From Ophiostoma sp. CBS 140.51 (lineage: Eukaryota; Ascomycota; Sordariomycetes; Ophiostomatales; Ophiostomataceae), in contig JANSLP010000248.1 in the NCBI GenBank assembly GCA_029298735.1, positions 1 through 50,024 of the forward strand: a stretch of DNA of 50,024 bases, in the 5' to 3' direction. The notes below the pieces were generated by a model that saw only the letters and a list, made by a program, of their open reading frames with translations, was not told the origin of the DNA and did not search any database. The position numbers were made by a program, and so were the translations under genes. Positions 31,026 through 41,880 of the stretch are shown here, piece by piece; the stretch's first letter is position 1; every line of letters begins with the position of its first letter.

Positions 31026-32210
31026 TATGTCGTCGTAGATGTAGTGTTGAAGGTAGATAAGGGATGTGATAACAGGTGATAGCTGAACGGCAAGACGTAA
31101 ATTACCAACAGTCTGTGGATAAGAAAGCAGAAAGTCTCAAGTTGGTATCCAGATCTCGAATATCAGGGAATCGTCGTTTTATAAGTCGTTCCGCTCTCCT
31201 CTCTCCAAGGCGGCCTTGGCTGCACGTTGCAATGCAGTCGCCTAATAGGAAGCGGTGTCGTTGATAAACGAGTGAGCAAATGGAACCAATTGGTGCTGCC
31301 TGGTTTGCTTGAAGCGTTATGTCGATCCGGGAGGGAGAGGAGGGAGGACAGAAGAAGGAGAGGGGTTGTCGTTCCTGCTCGTTTTGATCGCTTTCTTCTT
31401 CTACTTTGGGGCTCTGCCACGATTGTCAAAAGAGGAAGGCAGCAAGAAACCAGACACCTGCACTCCGGGAAGGCAACAAGGGCAGCACTACGGTCAGCAC
31501 CTTTGTTTCGCGCCGTTGATTACTGCCCTGGATTAAGACACATAATGGGGTGTCGTACCTGCCCAATAATGCGAGCTCAGCGGACGAATCGCCGCTGTTG
31601 GATACATCAGCAGTGCAGTGGAGTGACTACAGCGCCGTCCCAAACTTTCCATTCCGCGCTGCAACTGTCAAGCACTCGTCTCCACTTTCCCCAACGTGGT
31701 CTGGGCTCTTGCCGTGCCATACCACGCCCAAGCTTGAGCGACACTGCCGCGCCTGCCCCCCTTTGTTGAGCCCCTCATCCAATCCTTTTGGCGCCGCCGT
31801 TGCTTCCAATGACTTTTGACGCGAGGCGATACTTTTCCCACACAGGACAACAGTTGAACTGGCGTCGTACTCCATACACCATACTTTGTACACTTTTCTT
31901 CAAAACGGCCTTTAGCTTGTTAGCTTTGACCCTTTGGCAGTGTTTGGTTCCTGCTTCTTCTCAACACAACCCCCTTTTTGTGATATCATTACAACGTTAC
32001 TTGACCTGCAAGCCACAAAAAAGACAAAAGCAAAGCACAAGCGATAATCGGCAACGAAAACACGCCCATCACAAGAACAGAGATTTATTCAGATACCAAA
32101 AGAAGACCAGCAGAAAGAACGCCTTGCCTCGCCAGGAGCATCACCATTACGCCGGCAGATTCTGATATCTCAGAAACGCCAAACCTCAATCAAAAGACTC
32201 GGTGAATTGA
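31026..32210. promoter_or_regulatory. Divergent promoter region between oxidoreductase and oligoribonuclease genes
   Basis: This 1.2 kb region separates leftward and rightward genes. No frame inside has fungal coding character; those on the + strand begin at GTG or in mixed composition. It should contain both promoters. No strong motif stood out. Confidence 0.4.
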
Positions 32211-33164
32211 ATGAGAAGAGCACCAAAAGGGGGCCTTCCTCGGACCGTGTTCCGTTTTGTCCTCACTCGATTTGCCAATCGATTCCCCTCTGTGGCTGCG
32301 TGGCCGGTCGTCCGGTCTTGCTATTGCTCATCGCTCTTCTTGACGAGAGGACCGCTCAAGAAAACGCTTGAGAACAAGGGCAGGGAGACGATATATACAC
32401 GACTTTGGAAAGGAAGCCAGCTACAGACTACCACCAGCAGTACCACAACTACGGGCGCCATGGCGATGGTCAATCTTCCACAGCTTCCCCTCGTCTGGAT
32501 CGACTGCGAGGTAACGTTTCCATGCGGGCATGATATATCTGATTTTGTCGGCTAACACTGCCAGATGACCGGCTTGAACCCGGACAACGACGTCATCCTC
32601 GAAATCTACTGCTTCATCACCGACGGCCAGCTCAACCTTGTCAAGATGGGGCAGTCTGTTGATGGTGTCAAGCTCGACAAGGACGAAACAGAAAGGGAAT
32701 GCCCAGGTTGGGGCGCCATCATCCACGTCCCCAAAGAGCGTTTAGATCTGATGGACAGCTGGTGCACCGACCACCACGGCCGGAGCGGGCTGACAGAGGC
32801 GGTCTTGAAGTCCTCGGTAACGCACGAGGAGGCCGCTGACGGCTTGCTGGCATACATCCGTCAGTACATTCCGAAACCACGACTGGGCCTGCTGGCTGGC
32901 AGCAGCGTGCACGCCGACAAGGCCTTTTTGAGGAGGGCACCATACGACCGCGTCATGGACCACCTGCACTACCGGATCCTGGACGTGAGCACGATCAAAG
33001 AGGCCGTCCGGCGGTGGCAGCCGCGCGTGCCCGAGGGCGAGGACGTACCGAAAAAGGACAAAGTGCAGCACAAGGAGAGCAAGCACCGGGCGCGAGACGA
33101 CATCCTGGACAGCATTGCCGAGGCGCGACGTTACAAGCGGATGCTCTTCGATCAGGGGAACTAG
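32211..33164 (+). CDS. REX2: Oligoribonuclease, DEDDh 3'-5' exonuclease
   Basis: Predicted exons are 32211-32510 and 32565-33164, split by a 54-nt intron with GTAACG and CTAAC before the CAG acceptor, joining E to MTGL in phase 0. Two in-frame ATGs exist: 32211 gives 299 residues and 32460 gives 216. In the short-form numbering the catalytic set is Asp15 and Glu17 (WIDCE), Asp135, His191 and Asp196, as in bacterial Orn and yeast Rex2. The enzyme degrades two- to five-nucleotide RNA fragments and is mainly mitochondrial in yeast. The 83 extra residues are Arg-rich and hydrophobic with almost no acidic residues, starting MRRAPKGGLPRTVFRFVL, and look like a mitochondrial presequence. A Lys/Gln-rich insertion lies before His191. 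The gene converges on PTA1, with 365 bases between the stops. Confidence 0.93.
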
Positions 33165-33529
33165 GATGTGAGAAATCGAAATAAAAAATGCATTGTTTCT
33201 ACTAAACTATCAAAAGGAGAGACATGACGAGACAGACTTAGACATAGATACGGTAGGCGTGCTTTTGAAATTCTGTGTTTCTGTAAAATATCCCCGTTGT
33301 TGAATGCTCCTAGTAAACATAGAATAGAAATACCCTTAACAATACATGATCTGCTGTGCTTGTTTTTATCATTCCGACAAATAAAATAATACATATAAAA
33401 CATCGGCGTGGTGTCACCATAATGTGAATGCGAATAATAAAAATGAAATAAAAATAACCGCCATGCCCGTTCCGAAAACAAATACAGAGCCCTAAAACAA
33501 AGTGTGTCATAGACTTGCCTTGGCCCTTA
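33165..33529. other. Shared 3' region of convergent REX2 and PTA1
   Basis: This is AT-rich sequence between two stop codons facing each other. It holds both 3' untranslated regions and polyadenylation sites. Nothing else was seen. Confidence 0.5.
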
Positions 33530-36098
33530 TTACGCCGCGTTCTCTACTGCTGGTGATGGTGTTGCAGCTGGTGTTCCCTCTGCTGCCTCACCAGAAGCCA
33601 CTTCAGTTGATACTTCCGTGGCCGCCTCTGCAGGTGCAGCCTCGACAGCAGGCGCGCTATGTGCCTGGACGAAGCCAGGACGCCACTTGTCCAGGTACTT
33701 TGTCGCCATCGGGCGAGCGTCGTCGACTAGATTGTTAGCGGGCATTCAAATACAATAACTGCTCACGACGGGAGGACTTACACTCAATCCAAATCTCCTG
33801 CATAATGTCGAGGGTGAGGGCCCGTGCGGGTGGCCGCATCATCAGCTGGTACAGCAGGCTTGTCAACGCTACGGGCACCATGGACGGGTCGCGGCACAAG
33901 CTCTTGACGCGTTGCAACAGGGCTTCGTTCAAAGCGGGCACTTCACTCAGGAAGCGCGTCAAGACTTTATTGTCCTGCGAGTGGAGGTACGGCAGGAACC
34001 CGTCGAGCACCTTGACGACCCACGTAGTGTAGTGGCCGCCGCCGCCAGACTCGGGGTTCCCCGTCCCCGGGTCGCCAGACTCGGGCTTTTTCTGGTACTG
34101 CGCCTGCAGACAGTCATTGTACCACTCTTCACACAACCAGGCGACGGCCACATCAATGCGTTTCCGGAAATCCTCGAGGACATAGCGGAACAGCAACTCC
34201 CGGATCTTGTCGTTGAGCACGGGTTTTGCGCCAGACTTTGACAGGGACTGACTGCTGTTGGCCTCCTTCTTGACGAGCTTCTTGTCATTTTCCTCTTCCA
34301 CCTCCTCCTCGCTCTCATCCTCCTCGGCATTTGTATTCTCCAGACCGCTGACCGACCGCGTGGCAAGGCGTGTCAGAATCGTGATCCACGACTCTTTGTC
34401 GTTGGACGTCGCCGCCACCCGGTTCAGACCTGCTTTGCCCGTCTTCCTCGCACCTACGGCTGTCGCTGCTGGTGCAGCCGCCGCCTCCTCAGTGGACTGC
34501 ATCATATCAAACACCCGCGCCACCGTCGCCTGACCCACTTTGACGGCCTGGTCGGACGATAGTGCTGGTGCCGTCGGTAGCTTGAAGGCGCCGAGAGCCA
34601 GTGATGCTGCATCGGCCACGCGGGCCACGTCTCGATCCTTGTCGCCGACGACCTCATTGTCGAGCTTGTTGAGAATCTGTTCGGCGTCCTCGGCCGCCGT
34701 GAAGTCGGGCTCGTAGTCGTCGTCATCGTCTTCTACGTCTAGGGGCGCCGTGTCCGGGTTGATAGCCAGCTCGGTCGAAGCGGATTCCAGCGAAGCAAGT
34801 CTCTCGCGGATGCCCGTAATTGCCCGGCTCAGTAACTGAGGATCAACTCTCGCCAGTGTCGATACACTGATCTTGGCGGCCAGCTCGAGCGGCACATTGG
34901 AGGTATTGAATGCCCGCAGTTGCGGGTTGTTTGTGAGAGCAAAAATGTCGGCCAGACTCTTGGGTCCCGGTCCCAGTGGAGGAATCTCTTGCAGTGGCTG
35001 TGGAACTGCCGCTGCGGCTGCTGCGGCACCGCTGGCCATCCTCTGCCGTTTGGCATCACCGCCTCCACCGCCATAGGCCGCTGCCTGCTGGTCGGCCAGT
35101 GCCCGTTTCCGTCCTGCATCATCGAGAAGCTCGGCTCGTGAACGCATCAGCCGCTCGACGTATTGCTGTATCCGCGGGTTAAAGGCATTGTTGGGATCCC
35201 GCTTCATCAGGTGGATAAGGAGCATACGTGTCGTCTTCTCCATGGACTTGACCATGACGCGTATCCGGGGCGTTATGGAGGAGGTAGTAGCAAGTTTGAG
35301 CGGGTTAAAGTTGAGAATTGCATTGATGGTGCGGTTCACCGTCGTCGGGCGTGTCCTCACAAGGATGGAGAGTGTATTGAGGGTAGCGTCGACAATCAGA
35401 GCGTCGCTGCTGTTGTCCTGCAAGACACCGAGCATGCGATCTAAAAGGCCTGTGGCTTCGGCCTCGAGGTGCCGTGGGTCGAGAAGCGGGTGGTTGGCGG
35501 GGATGAGGGACAGGTTTATTTCAAGGCCGTCGCGCTGTCTTTGATGCTGCTGTTCGGCGGCATGCGTCTGTGCGAGCACAACACGCTGTGCAAACTTGAT
35601 GCAGCAGATCTGCACCGAGGGCGACGAAGACAACTCCCCCCAGACCCGGAGAATGCACGACTTGATGGCGCTGATGCGCTCCCACGTGTCAGAGTCGTAC
35701 GAGTTATTGATGACCCAGCGCATCACGAGCGGGTAGATGCTGGACGCGGCCTGGATGATACTACGCAATACAAAGGGATCTTCGTTGGCGTTCTCCAGCA
35801 TGGCCTTGATGCTGCCGAGCACCAACAAACTCAAGCTCTCCTTTTCGCGCGAGGGCATCGCCGGCGCAGAGAACGCTTCGGCCAAAAAGTCGGCGCCCCA
35901 TCGCCGCAGCTGTGGGAGCGACGACGGGTTGATGATGGGCAGGATGCCCTGGACAATCATGGGGTAGTGGCCGACGTTGGCCAAAACAAGCTTCCGGGCA
36001 TCATTGAGCTGGCGGATCTGTTCTTCAATCGAGTCGGTGCCTGTCGAGCCGGCTGCGGCTGGTGGTGCGAAAGCACCATTAGACGGCACAGCAGCCAT
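33530..36098 (-). CDS. PTA1: Pta1/symplekin, pre-mRNA cleavage and polyadenylation scaffold
   Basis: Predicted exons, read leftward, are 36098-33782 and 33726-33530. The 55-nt intron has a GTAAGT donor, CTAAC and a TAG acceptor; a split Phe codon gives WIEFDDARP. The product is 837 residues, close to yeast Pta1 (about 785). The N-terminal 350 residues are helical repeats of the symplekin/Pta1 N-terminal type, with the region around YPLVMRWVINNSYDSD. After about residue 380 come two low-complexity linkers, one Ala-rich, one acidic (EEDESEEEVEEEN). The C-terminal helical part ends in a Ala/Glu/Thr-rich tail. Pta1 holds the CPF nuclease, phosphatase and poly(A) polymerase modules together in the nucleus. 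Divergent from COA3, with about 1 kb between the start codons. Confidence 0.92.
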
Positions 36099-37096
36099 TG
36101 ATGATGCGATGATTGTTCCTGTGTGTGTGTGTGTGTGTGTCGTCGGTCAGAGTAGTGTCTTGTTTCAATTCGATTAGGATGTCGAGAGGAGCTACGATGG
36201 GGACGACGGGCTTTCGTCGTTTCGAGGTATGGACGCGTTGGTAGTCGTCGAGGGTCTCGCAGAGGGATATTGAAGGCAAAGAAAGGATTTCGGGTATCGC
36301 TGGCCTGTCTCAAAGCCGTACTGAAGCTGAATGTCAAGTTGATGAAGCTATTGATGCCTTCGAGCTCGATGCAGGTCGATCGATGGTCGCGGTCGGTTTT
36401 GTCGTCGCGGGGTCCCGTTAGGTGTCGATGAAGCTTCTATGGCGATGAAGCTCAAGTCGCACACTCAATGGATGCCTCAGAAGAGTGACGTCGTCGAATA
36501 GAAGTGTTGCTAGCGACGTCACGACATTTCTTGGTCGATCGCCATTCCCTGATCGATGACGAGGCTAGAAAATGAGGATGAAAAAAGGTGGAGGGAAACA
36601 CGCGAAGCTGTGTTGGAGTTACAGTCGTATCCGTGATTTGTTTCGTGCTCCGTATGATATTGTCGTGTTACGCGAATGGTGAAAAGCAAGTGCTCTGATA
36701 AAAGAAGGAGAGCTTTGGTTGTAGTTGACGTTCTTGCTCAACGTCGCAAAACTGGAGCACGACACGAAAATGCAAGCAGTCAAGGTCGAGTTTGTTCTGG
36801 CGCATTTGGGCGCGGCTTGTTGGCATCAGAGCGCCCTGATGGGGCAGGGACGACGAACAGGGAAGACGCAAAGTTGCCGAACCTGGACTAGTGTGGCCAA
36901 CTTCAAGCGTGTACTGTAAGGGTACCATGCACCCAGTTGCTACACTGCTGTACATCCTGATACCTCCCAATATTCTTAGTCATCCGTCGGCCCATAGCAC
37001 ACTTCCTATTTTGAACTTTTCGTCAGGCGATCGCAGCTGCCAATGGACGTCAGACGGTGTTTCTCTACAACGAACAACACACGACACAACAACACA
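36099..37096. promoter_or_regulatory. Divergent promoter region of PTA1 and COA3
   Basis: The 998 bases between two start codons pointing away from each other hold both promoters. A TG dinucleotide run of about ten units (36120-36140) lies just upstream of the PTA1 ATG, on its leader side. No gene was found within. Confidence 0.45.
36120..36140. repeat. TG/CA dinucleotide microsatellite
   Basis: Ten TG units stand about 20 bases upstream of the PTA1 start codon, so the CA strand is probably transcribed as part of the leader. Confidence 0.75.
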
Positions 37097-37495
37097 ATGT
37101 CTGGGTGAGTTCTTCACATGTACTCAATTGAACATGTCGACACTATACTAACACCTCCAGCGTCGAACACTCCTCCTACTACGACCGGCGCATGCGCCAG
37201 TCGCCGGCCCTCATCCGCGCCCGCCGGCCGTATCTCGTCAAGAACACCGTCCTCGGTCTCGGCATCTCTGCCTTTGCCTTGGGTGTTTGTAAGTCGCGCT
37301 CGCAATAAAAAAGACAGCATGGTGGATACTGCTAACACTGTAGACGCCTACACGATCCACGTCGTCGGCCAGGACGATTTCGATGACGTCCAGGTCCCGA
37401 GCGAGCCGGCCCAGTCTGTCCAGCAGCGTACACAGCAAACTCAACAGCAGCCATCACAAATACAAGCACAGGCCCAGGCGATAGCGAAGAAGTGA
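37097..37495 (+). CDS. COA3: Cytochrome c oxidase assembly factor 3
   Basis: Predicted exons are 37097-37104 (8 nt), 37161-37288 and 37344-37495. Introns of 56 and 55 nt both have GTRAGT donors and CTAAC close to the AG, and both junctions keep phase. The product is 95 residues: a basic N-terminus with RQSPALIRARRPYLV, one membrane segment (about 33-55), then GQDDFDDVQVP and a Gln-rich tail. This matches Coa3, an inner-membrane protein that with Cox14 binds newly made Cox1 and controls its translation through Mss51. Too short and too split to appear as one open frame. Divergent from PTA1. The first exon encodes only two whole codons and part of a third. Confidence 0.9.
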
Positions 37496-38428
37496 GAGGG
37501 AGGCAGGGTATCCCAGGAAGTGTTGGTGCGGCAGATTGACGGTTACGGCGGGCAGACGAGGCTGAGCAACTGATGGAGTTGTCAGTCTCGGATCTGCTAA
37601 AGGACGGCCGACCGTTTGGGTAGATACACTACGACGATTATTTAACGAATATATTTACATTCTCCTCTACATTCTCCTCTACGATGTGGTGGTGTTGTGT
37701 TATAATGCAAGAGATTGCGTGAAGAACCCGTGGAATATCAGTACGGTCACATGAAATGCATGTCGCGAAATATTCTTATTTGGGCGAACATTCATAGCAT
37801 TGTAAAAAATAGAAAAGGCTATTCCCTATTGTCTGTGTCATAAAAAAGGTAGAAAGGAAAAAGTAAAAAGTAGACACGGTAGGCGTGGTATATACTAGGA
37901 AAAGGCGCTGCCACCGGTGCAAAGAAGCTAGAATGTAAGGAGAGAAACACAGATCCTTGGGAAAAGCAAAAGCAAAACTCCCAAATAAGAACAAGAAAAA
38001 GCAAAGACAGCTGGCAAGAGAACCAGTTATAGAGCAAAAGAAACAAGAAACCACCCAAATACCGTCCCAGTCGGGGTCCCAGTTGGGGCATAATAGAATA
38101 ATAGAAACACAGGATCAAAGCCTCGGCCTTTTCTTTTCTTCTCTCTGATCATAATCCCCCAAAAAGACCTTCCAGCCAACCTAAAATAGGCATATGTGTA
38201 ACGCATAGCTCAACAGTCGCGGGAGCAGAGCACAAAAGACAATAAAGACAAAACGACATAAAAACGAACGCCGAGCACCGTACATTACATACATGATTTT
38301 CAGAGGGAAGAAAAATGGGGTCCGCGCATCTCACCCTCAACCACGGGCGGTCGAAAATCGGGCAGCGGTCTGCGTCCACGTCCGCGGTCACCATTGCCGT
38401 CGCTGCTGTCGCCACTACTCGCCGTACC
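37496..38428. other. Shared 3' region of convergent COA3 and Dep1/Sds3-type gene
   Basis: The 933 bases between opposing stop codons are AT-rich at 37620-38150. A 12-base unit ACATTCTCCTCT occurs twice in tandem at about 37658-37681. No gene was recognised. Confidence 0.45.
37658..37681. repeat. 12-bp unit duplicated in tandem
   Basis: ACATTCTCCTCT is repeated twice without interruption in the COA3 3' flank, likely within or near the 3' untranslated region. Confidence 0.6.
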
Positions 38429-40942
38429 CTAGTACGAGACCGTAGTCGCCTCTCTCTTGGACGGCATCGGACCCAGCGGCTGCCCTGACTTGGTATAGGA
38501 GGAAGGCGTGGGCGTGTGGTTACTGCCCCCCGCCTGCGGTGGCAGTGACTTTCGCGGGTGGGAGGCCTTTGTAGCTGGTGGTGCGGGCGACGGCACCGGC
38601 ACTGGAGACTGCTGCTGTTGCTGCCGTTGAAGTTGAACATGGCTGTGTGCAGGATGGTGTGGGTTCGCCCACGGCGTGTCCGCCAGGAATTGCTGACCTG
38701 CTGCCCCTAGGCTGTGGAAGGAGACTGGGGTGGGGGTGCCGGCACCGTTAACACCAGCACTGTTCACGTTGACTGCGGGATTGACAGCCCCATTGACAAT
38801 GGCGCTGGCGGCAGCGTGGCCGGCCACTTCGGGAAACGGAGAGTGGCCGACGTGTTGTGCCGCGTGGCTGTGTTGTGGCGGTCCGGCAATGTGTGCAGCC
38901 GCCGAGACGGATTGACGGCCTCGCTGTAGAGGTGCTTTAGTACAGGTCCATGAAAGCATCGTCAGTGGAGAGCATAGGGACTTACTGCAATCGCTTCCAG
39001 ATCGTCGTCGACTTGGGTGCTGGAGGCGCCCTTGATCTGCGGCGCGGCAGGGAAGCCCTCGTACTTGGCAATGCCCGAGAGAATAGACACTTCGGTGTTG
39101 TACGTGATAGCATCCTTGACGCGCTGCGGCTTGGCCGACGGGAACTGCAACCCATAATCGGGGATGGTGTTGGCGTGCCGCCTACGCTGCTGCTGGATCT
39201 GGTACCATTGCCGGCCGAGTTCTTCGAGCACAAGCTCGCGCGACTCGCGTATGCTCTGGAAATATTGGCCGTGGATGTGGCTGCGCCTTGCCACTGCCCA
39301 TCTTTTGAGTGTCTGCAGGTTGAAGCTGTACTCGACGTCGATGACGCGCAGCTTCTCATCGCGGCGGTCGTTGACGCACTGCATCATGGCGAGGTACTCG
39401 GGGTGGGTAGGGTTGTCGCCGAGGAGCATCTCCTCTTCTTGGTTGAGTTGGTCGAGGCGTTCCTGATAGAGTCTGTCATGTTGTTAGTCCTCGTTGTTGC
39501 GAGCGAAGCGAGAAGGAAAAGAGAGAAAAGGGTAGCGAGAGTAGCGAGGAAAGAAAAACGTACTTGTCTCGGAAAGAAGCAAACTGTTTCTCGATGGCGT
39601 GCAGGTTTTCGAATGCCTGCTTCTTTCTCTCCACTATAGCAATCAGATTGTCAGCTGAGTCTCGGGTTATGGTTACGTCGTTCGTGTGTTTGTGAGTCGT
39701 ACACTCTTCTTCGTTGCGGTGGGCAGCCTCAGCCTCTTCGTCAATGTCGCCGTCAATGGGCTCGTCGTCGCCGTGGCCTGCCGCGTCTTCTTCGGCCGTG
39801 GCCAAGTCGCCATCTTCTAGGGTGTCGACATCGTTGTGGTTGTCTTCGTTGGCATCGTCGTCGCCGTCGTCCGAGTTGTTCCGTTTCTTGGCACTGCCAC
39901 GCTTCGACCTTCTAGCCCGGAACGTGTCGCTGTTTGTGCCTTCTGCGGAGTTGTCGGCCTCGGCCTTTTCGTCGACGCCCGTCTCGGCCACGTCGTCGTC
40001 AGTCACGCCATTAGCGGCTCGCTTGGTTGACACCTTCTCGCTGTCGACGTCTTCGGCAATGGACGTCGTCGCGTCACGGCCAGCACCGGCGCCACCACTA
40101 CCAGAACTAGAACCAATGCGCTTCCGCAATGGCTGGTCCGACTCAGAGGGGTCTGTCGTGGGCGAGCGCTTGCGTTTCCGCGTGTCAGAGTTGGAGCGCT
40201 GGCTGCGGAGGAGTGCAGGCATCGGCACAGGTGTTTCCTCCTTGTCGCCGTTCGCGTCTACCTTCTCCTTCTTGGCCTGTTCTTTCGCGGCCAGTGACCG
40301 ACGCCGGCTACTGCGCGTCGCCTCACGGTCGTCGGCGGCAGCCTCTTCTTCGCCGTCGGCCTCGTTGTTCTCCTCATCCTCCGCTTCTGAGAGCGCATCA
40401 TCCTCATCTTCCTCCTCCTCTTCATCCTGGTCCGCGTCAGAGTCCGCGTGCAGTTGCTGCTTCAGCTTGCTAGGGCTGGCCTGGAACGCTGTGCGGTCTC
40501 CGCGTGTTGTTGGTGTGAGGCGCTGCTTTGTTGGGCTTTGACTCGAAATGGACTCGGGACTGCTCTCTGCGTCCACGCCGTCTTTGAGGTTCTTCGCCTT
40601 GGTGGGTGTGTCGTAGAGCCGTTCCGTCTCGGCCTCGGAGTCGTTGATGTCGGCGTCAGCCTCCACCTCAGACAGAGCAGACTCGTCATTGTCGGAGCCC
40701 GAGTGCGATCGCGCACCGTTTTGGTCCTCCTCCTCATCGTCCAGGTTAACGTTACTCAAGGACGACGAGTTGTGCAGCACCGGCCCGTCCAAGTCCATCT
40801 CGTCCGGCTCTCCATCTTTATCTTCAACCTCGGTCAGAGGACTGGACGCATTGCTGGGGCTGTGGTCGTTATCATTGTGGTGATCTTGATCGTGGCCGTT
40901 GTCGGGGAGTGGCCCAAGGGGCGGGCTCGAGGCGGCGGCCAT
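38429..40942 (-). CDS. DEP1: Dep1/Sds3-type subunit of the Rpd3L histone deacetylase complex
   Basis: Predicted exons, read leftward: 40942-39703, 39633-39564, 39472-38986 and 38923-38429. The three introns (69, 91 and 62 nt) have GTACGA, GTACGT and GTAAGT donors; the frame closes to 763 residues. The first 413 residues are acidic and Ser-rich, with SSPLTEVEDKDGEPDEMDLDG and NDSEAETERLYDTP, segments I associate with fungal Dep1, plus basic patches likely acting as nuclear signals. The Sds3 domain follows: a coiled coil from LERKKQAFENLHAIEKQF through LYQERLDQLNQEEEML, then NPEYL-like and VIDVEYSFNLQTLKRWAVARR stretches. The tail from about 600 is Pro/Gln/His-rich. Family members hold Sin3 and Rpd3 together for repression. 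The family is clear; Dep1 versus Sds3 is less so. Confidence 0.85.
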
Positions 40943-41880
40943 CAGAGGGAGAGGGAGGTCAGTCGGTTTAATAGAAAGCCCCGGGCACCAATCGGGGCAG
41001 TTGAGGAGTCGGAGAGGTTGATCGAAGGGAAGGTAAGGTCGTGGTAAAGTGGTGGGTTGAGGGAGTGGTCGAAGAAGCGAGAAAGAGGAGAGAGAGGAGA
41101 GAGGAGAGTAAAGGGAAAACAGCCGAGTCCAACCCAGGAGAGCGCCCAAACAAGCTGCTTCCGGGCGTCAAACGCAGAGGGGAATCGCAAATCTTGATTC
41201 GCAAGCGATTGCCGATCAAGAAAATGGACTGCTCGTGTCGTGGCTTCGTCGTGGGTTGCGTGGTTGCGTCTTTTCGTGTGGTGGGAAGAGAAGAGGGTGG
41301 ATTGAGAAGCGGAGCGGGTTTTTGTGGGAGGAAGCAAAAGAAAGGCAGAAAATCGGCGGGTGAAATGCCACTGCCACTTGCGCGCAGGTTGCTCCCTCGC
41401 TCTTTCCCCCCAGCTTGTGCCGCCAGTACTCTCTCTTCCAGCGTCCTCGCGCTTTCATTGGGGCGGACAGTGCGCTAGCCATATGACCACAACCTTGCAA
41501 AGGCGGTGTCAGCTGGCAGAAATTTGGTTGCAGCGCTGCTGACAGAAAGCAGACCATGGCTGGTGACAAATAGGTACACAGATATACGCCATAATACACT
41601 GTTTCTACCTCTCTTCAATGTACCCCGACGTCTAAACATGAACTGTACAGCGCCCTGGTTTTTAGCTCCATTTAGTGCAGTAGTCTCGGCACGGGCGTCA
41701 GAAGCCAAACCGAGTCACGTTCTGATAAGCCAACGGCTCCTTCAGACCTTGTTATCCCCTATCGTTATCGCAATCCCAAATCTTCGAGACCGACAATATT
41801 TTTTTTCTGCCCGTCTTTTTCGAGGCTGGCAGAACGACGTTTATGACAGCAGAGCGCATTTTACAGCAACAACAGTCACA
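40943..41880. promoter_or_regulatory. Divergent promoter region of Dep1/Sds3-type gene and NOP12
   Basis: The 938 bases between two start codons facing away from each other contain both promoters. The half next to the Dep1-type gene is purine-rich on the + strand (41040-41130), giving a pyrimidine-rich leader on the coding strand. No coding frame is supported. Confidence 0.42.

Noticed and set aside
39714..40541. 275-codon rightward frame opposite the Dep1/Sds3-type gene
   Set aside because: Its Ser runs are the antisense of the acidic Glu/Asp/Ser codons in the real gene; no domain is seen.
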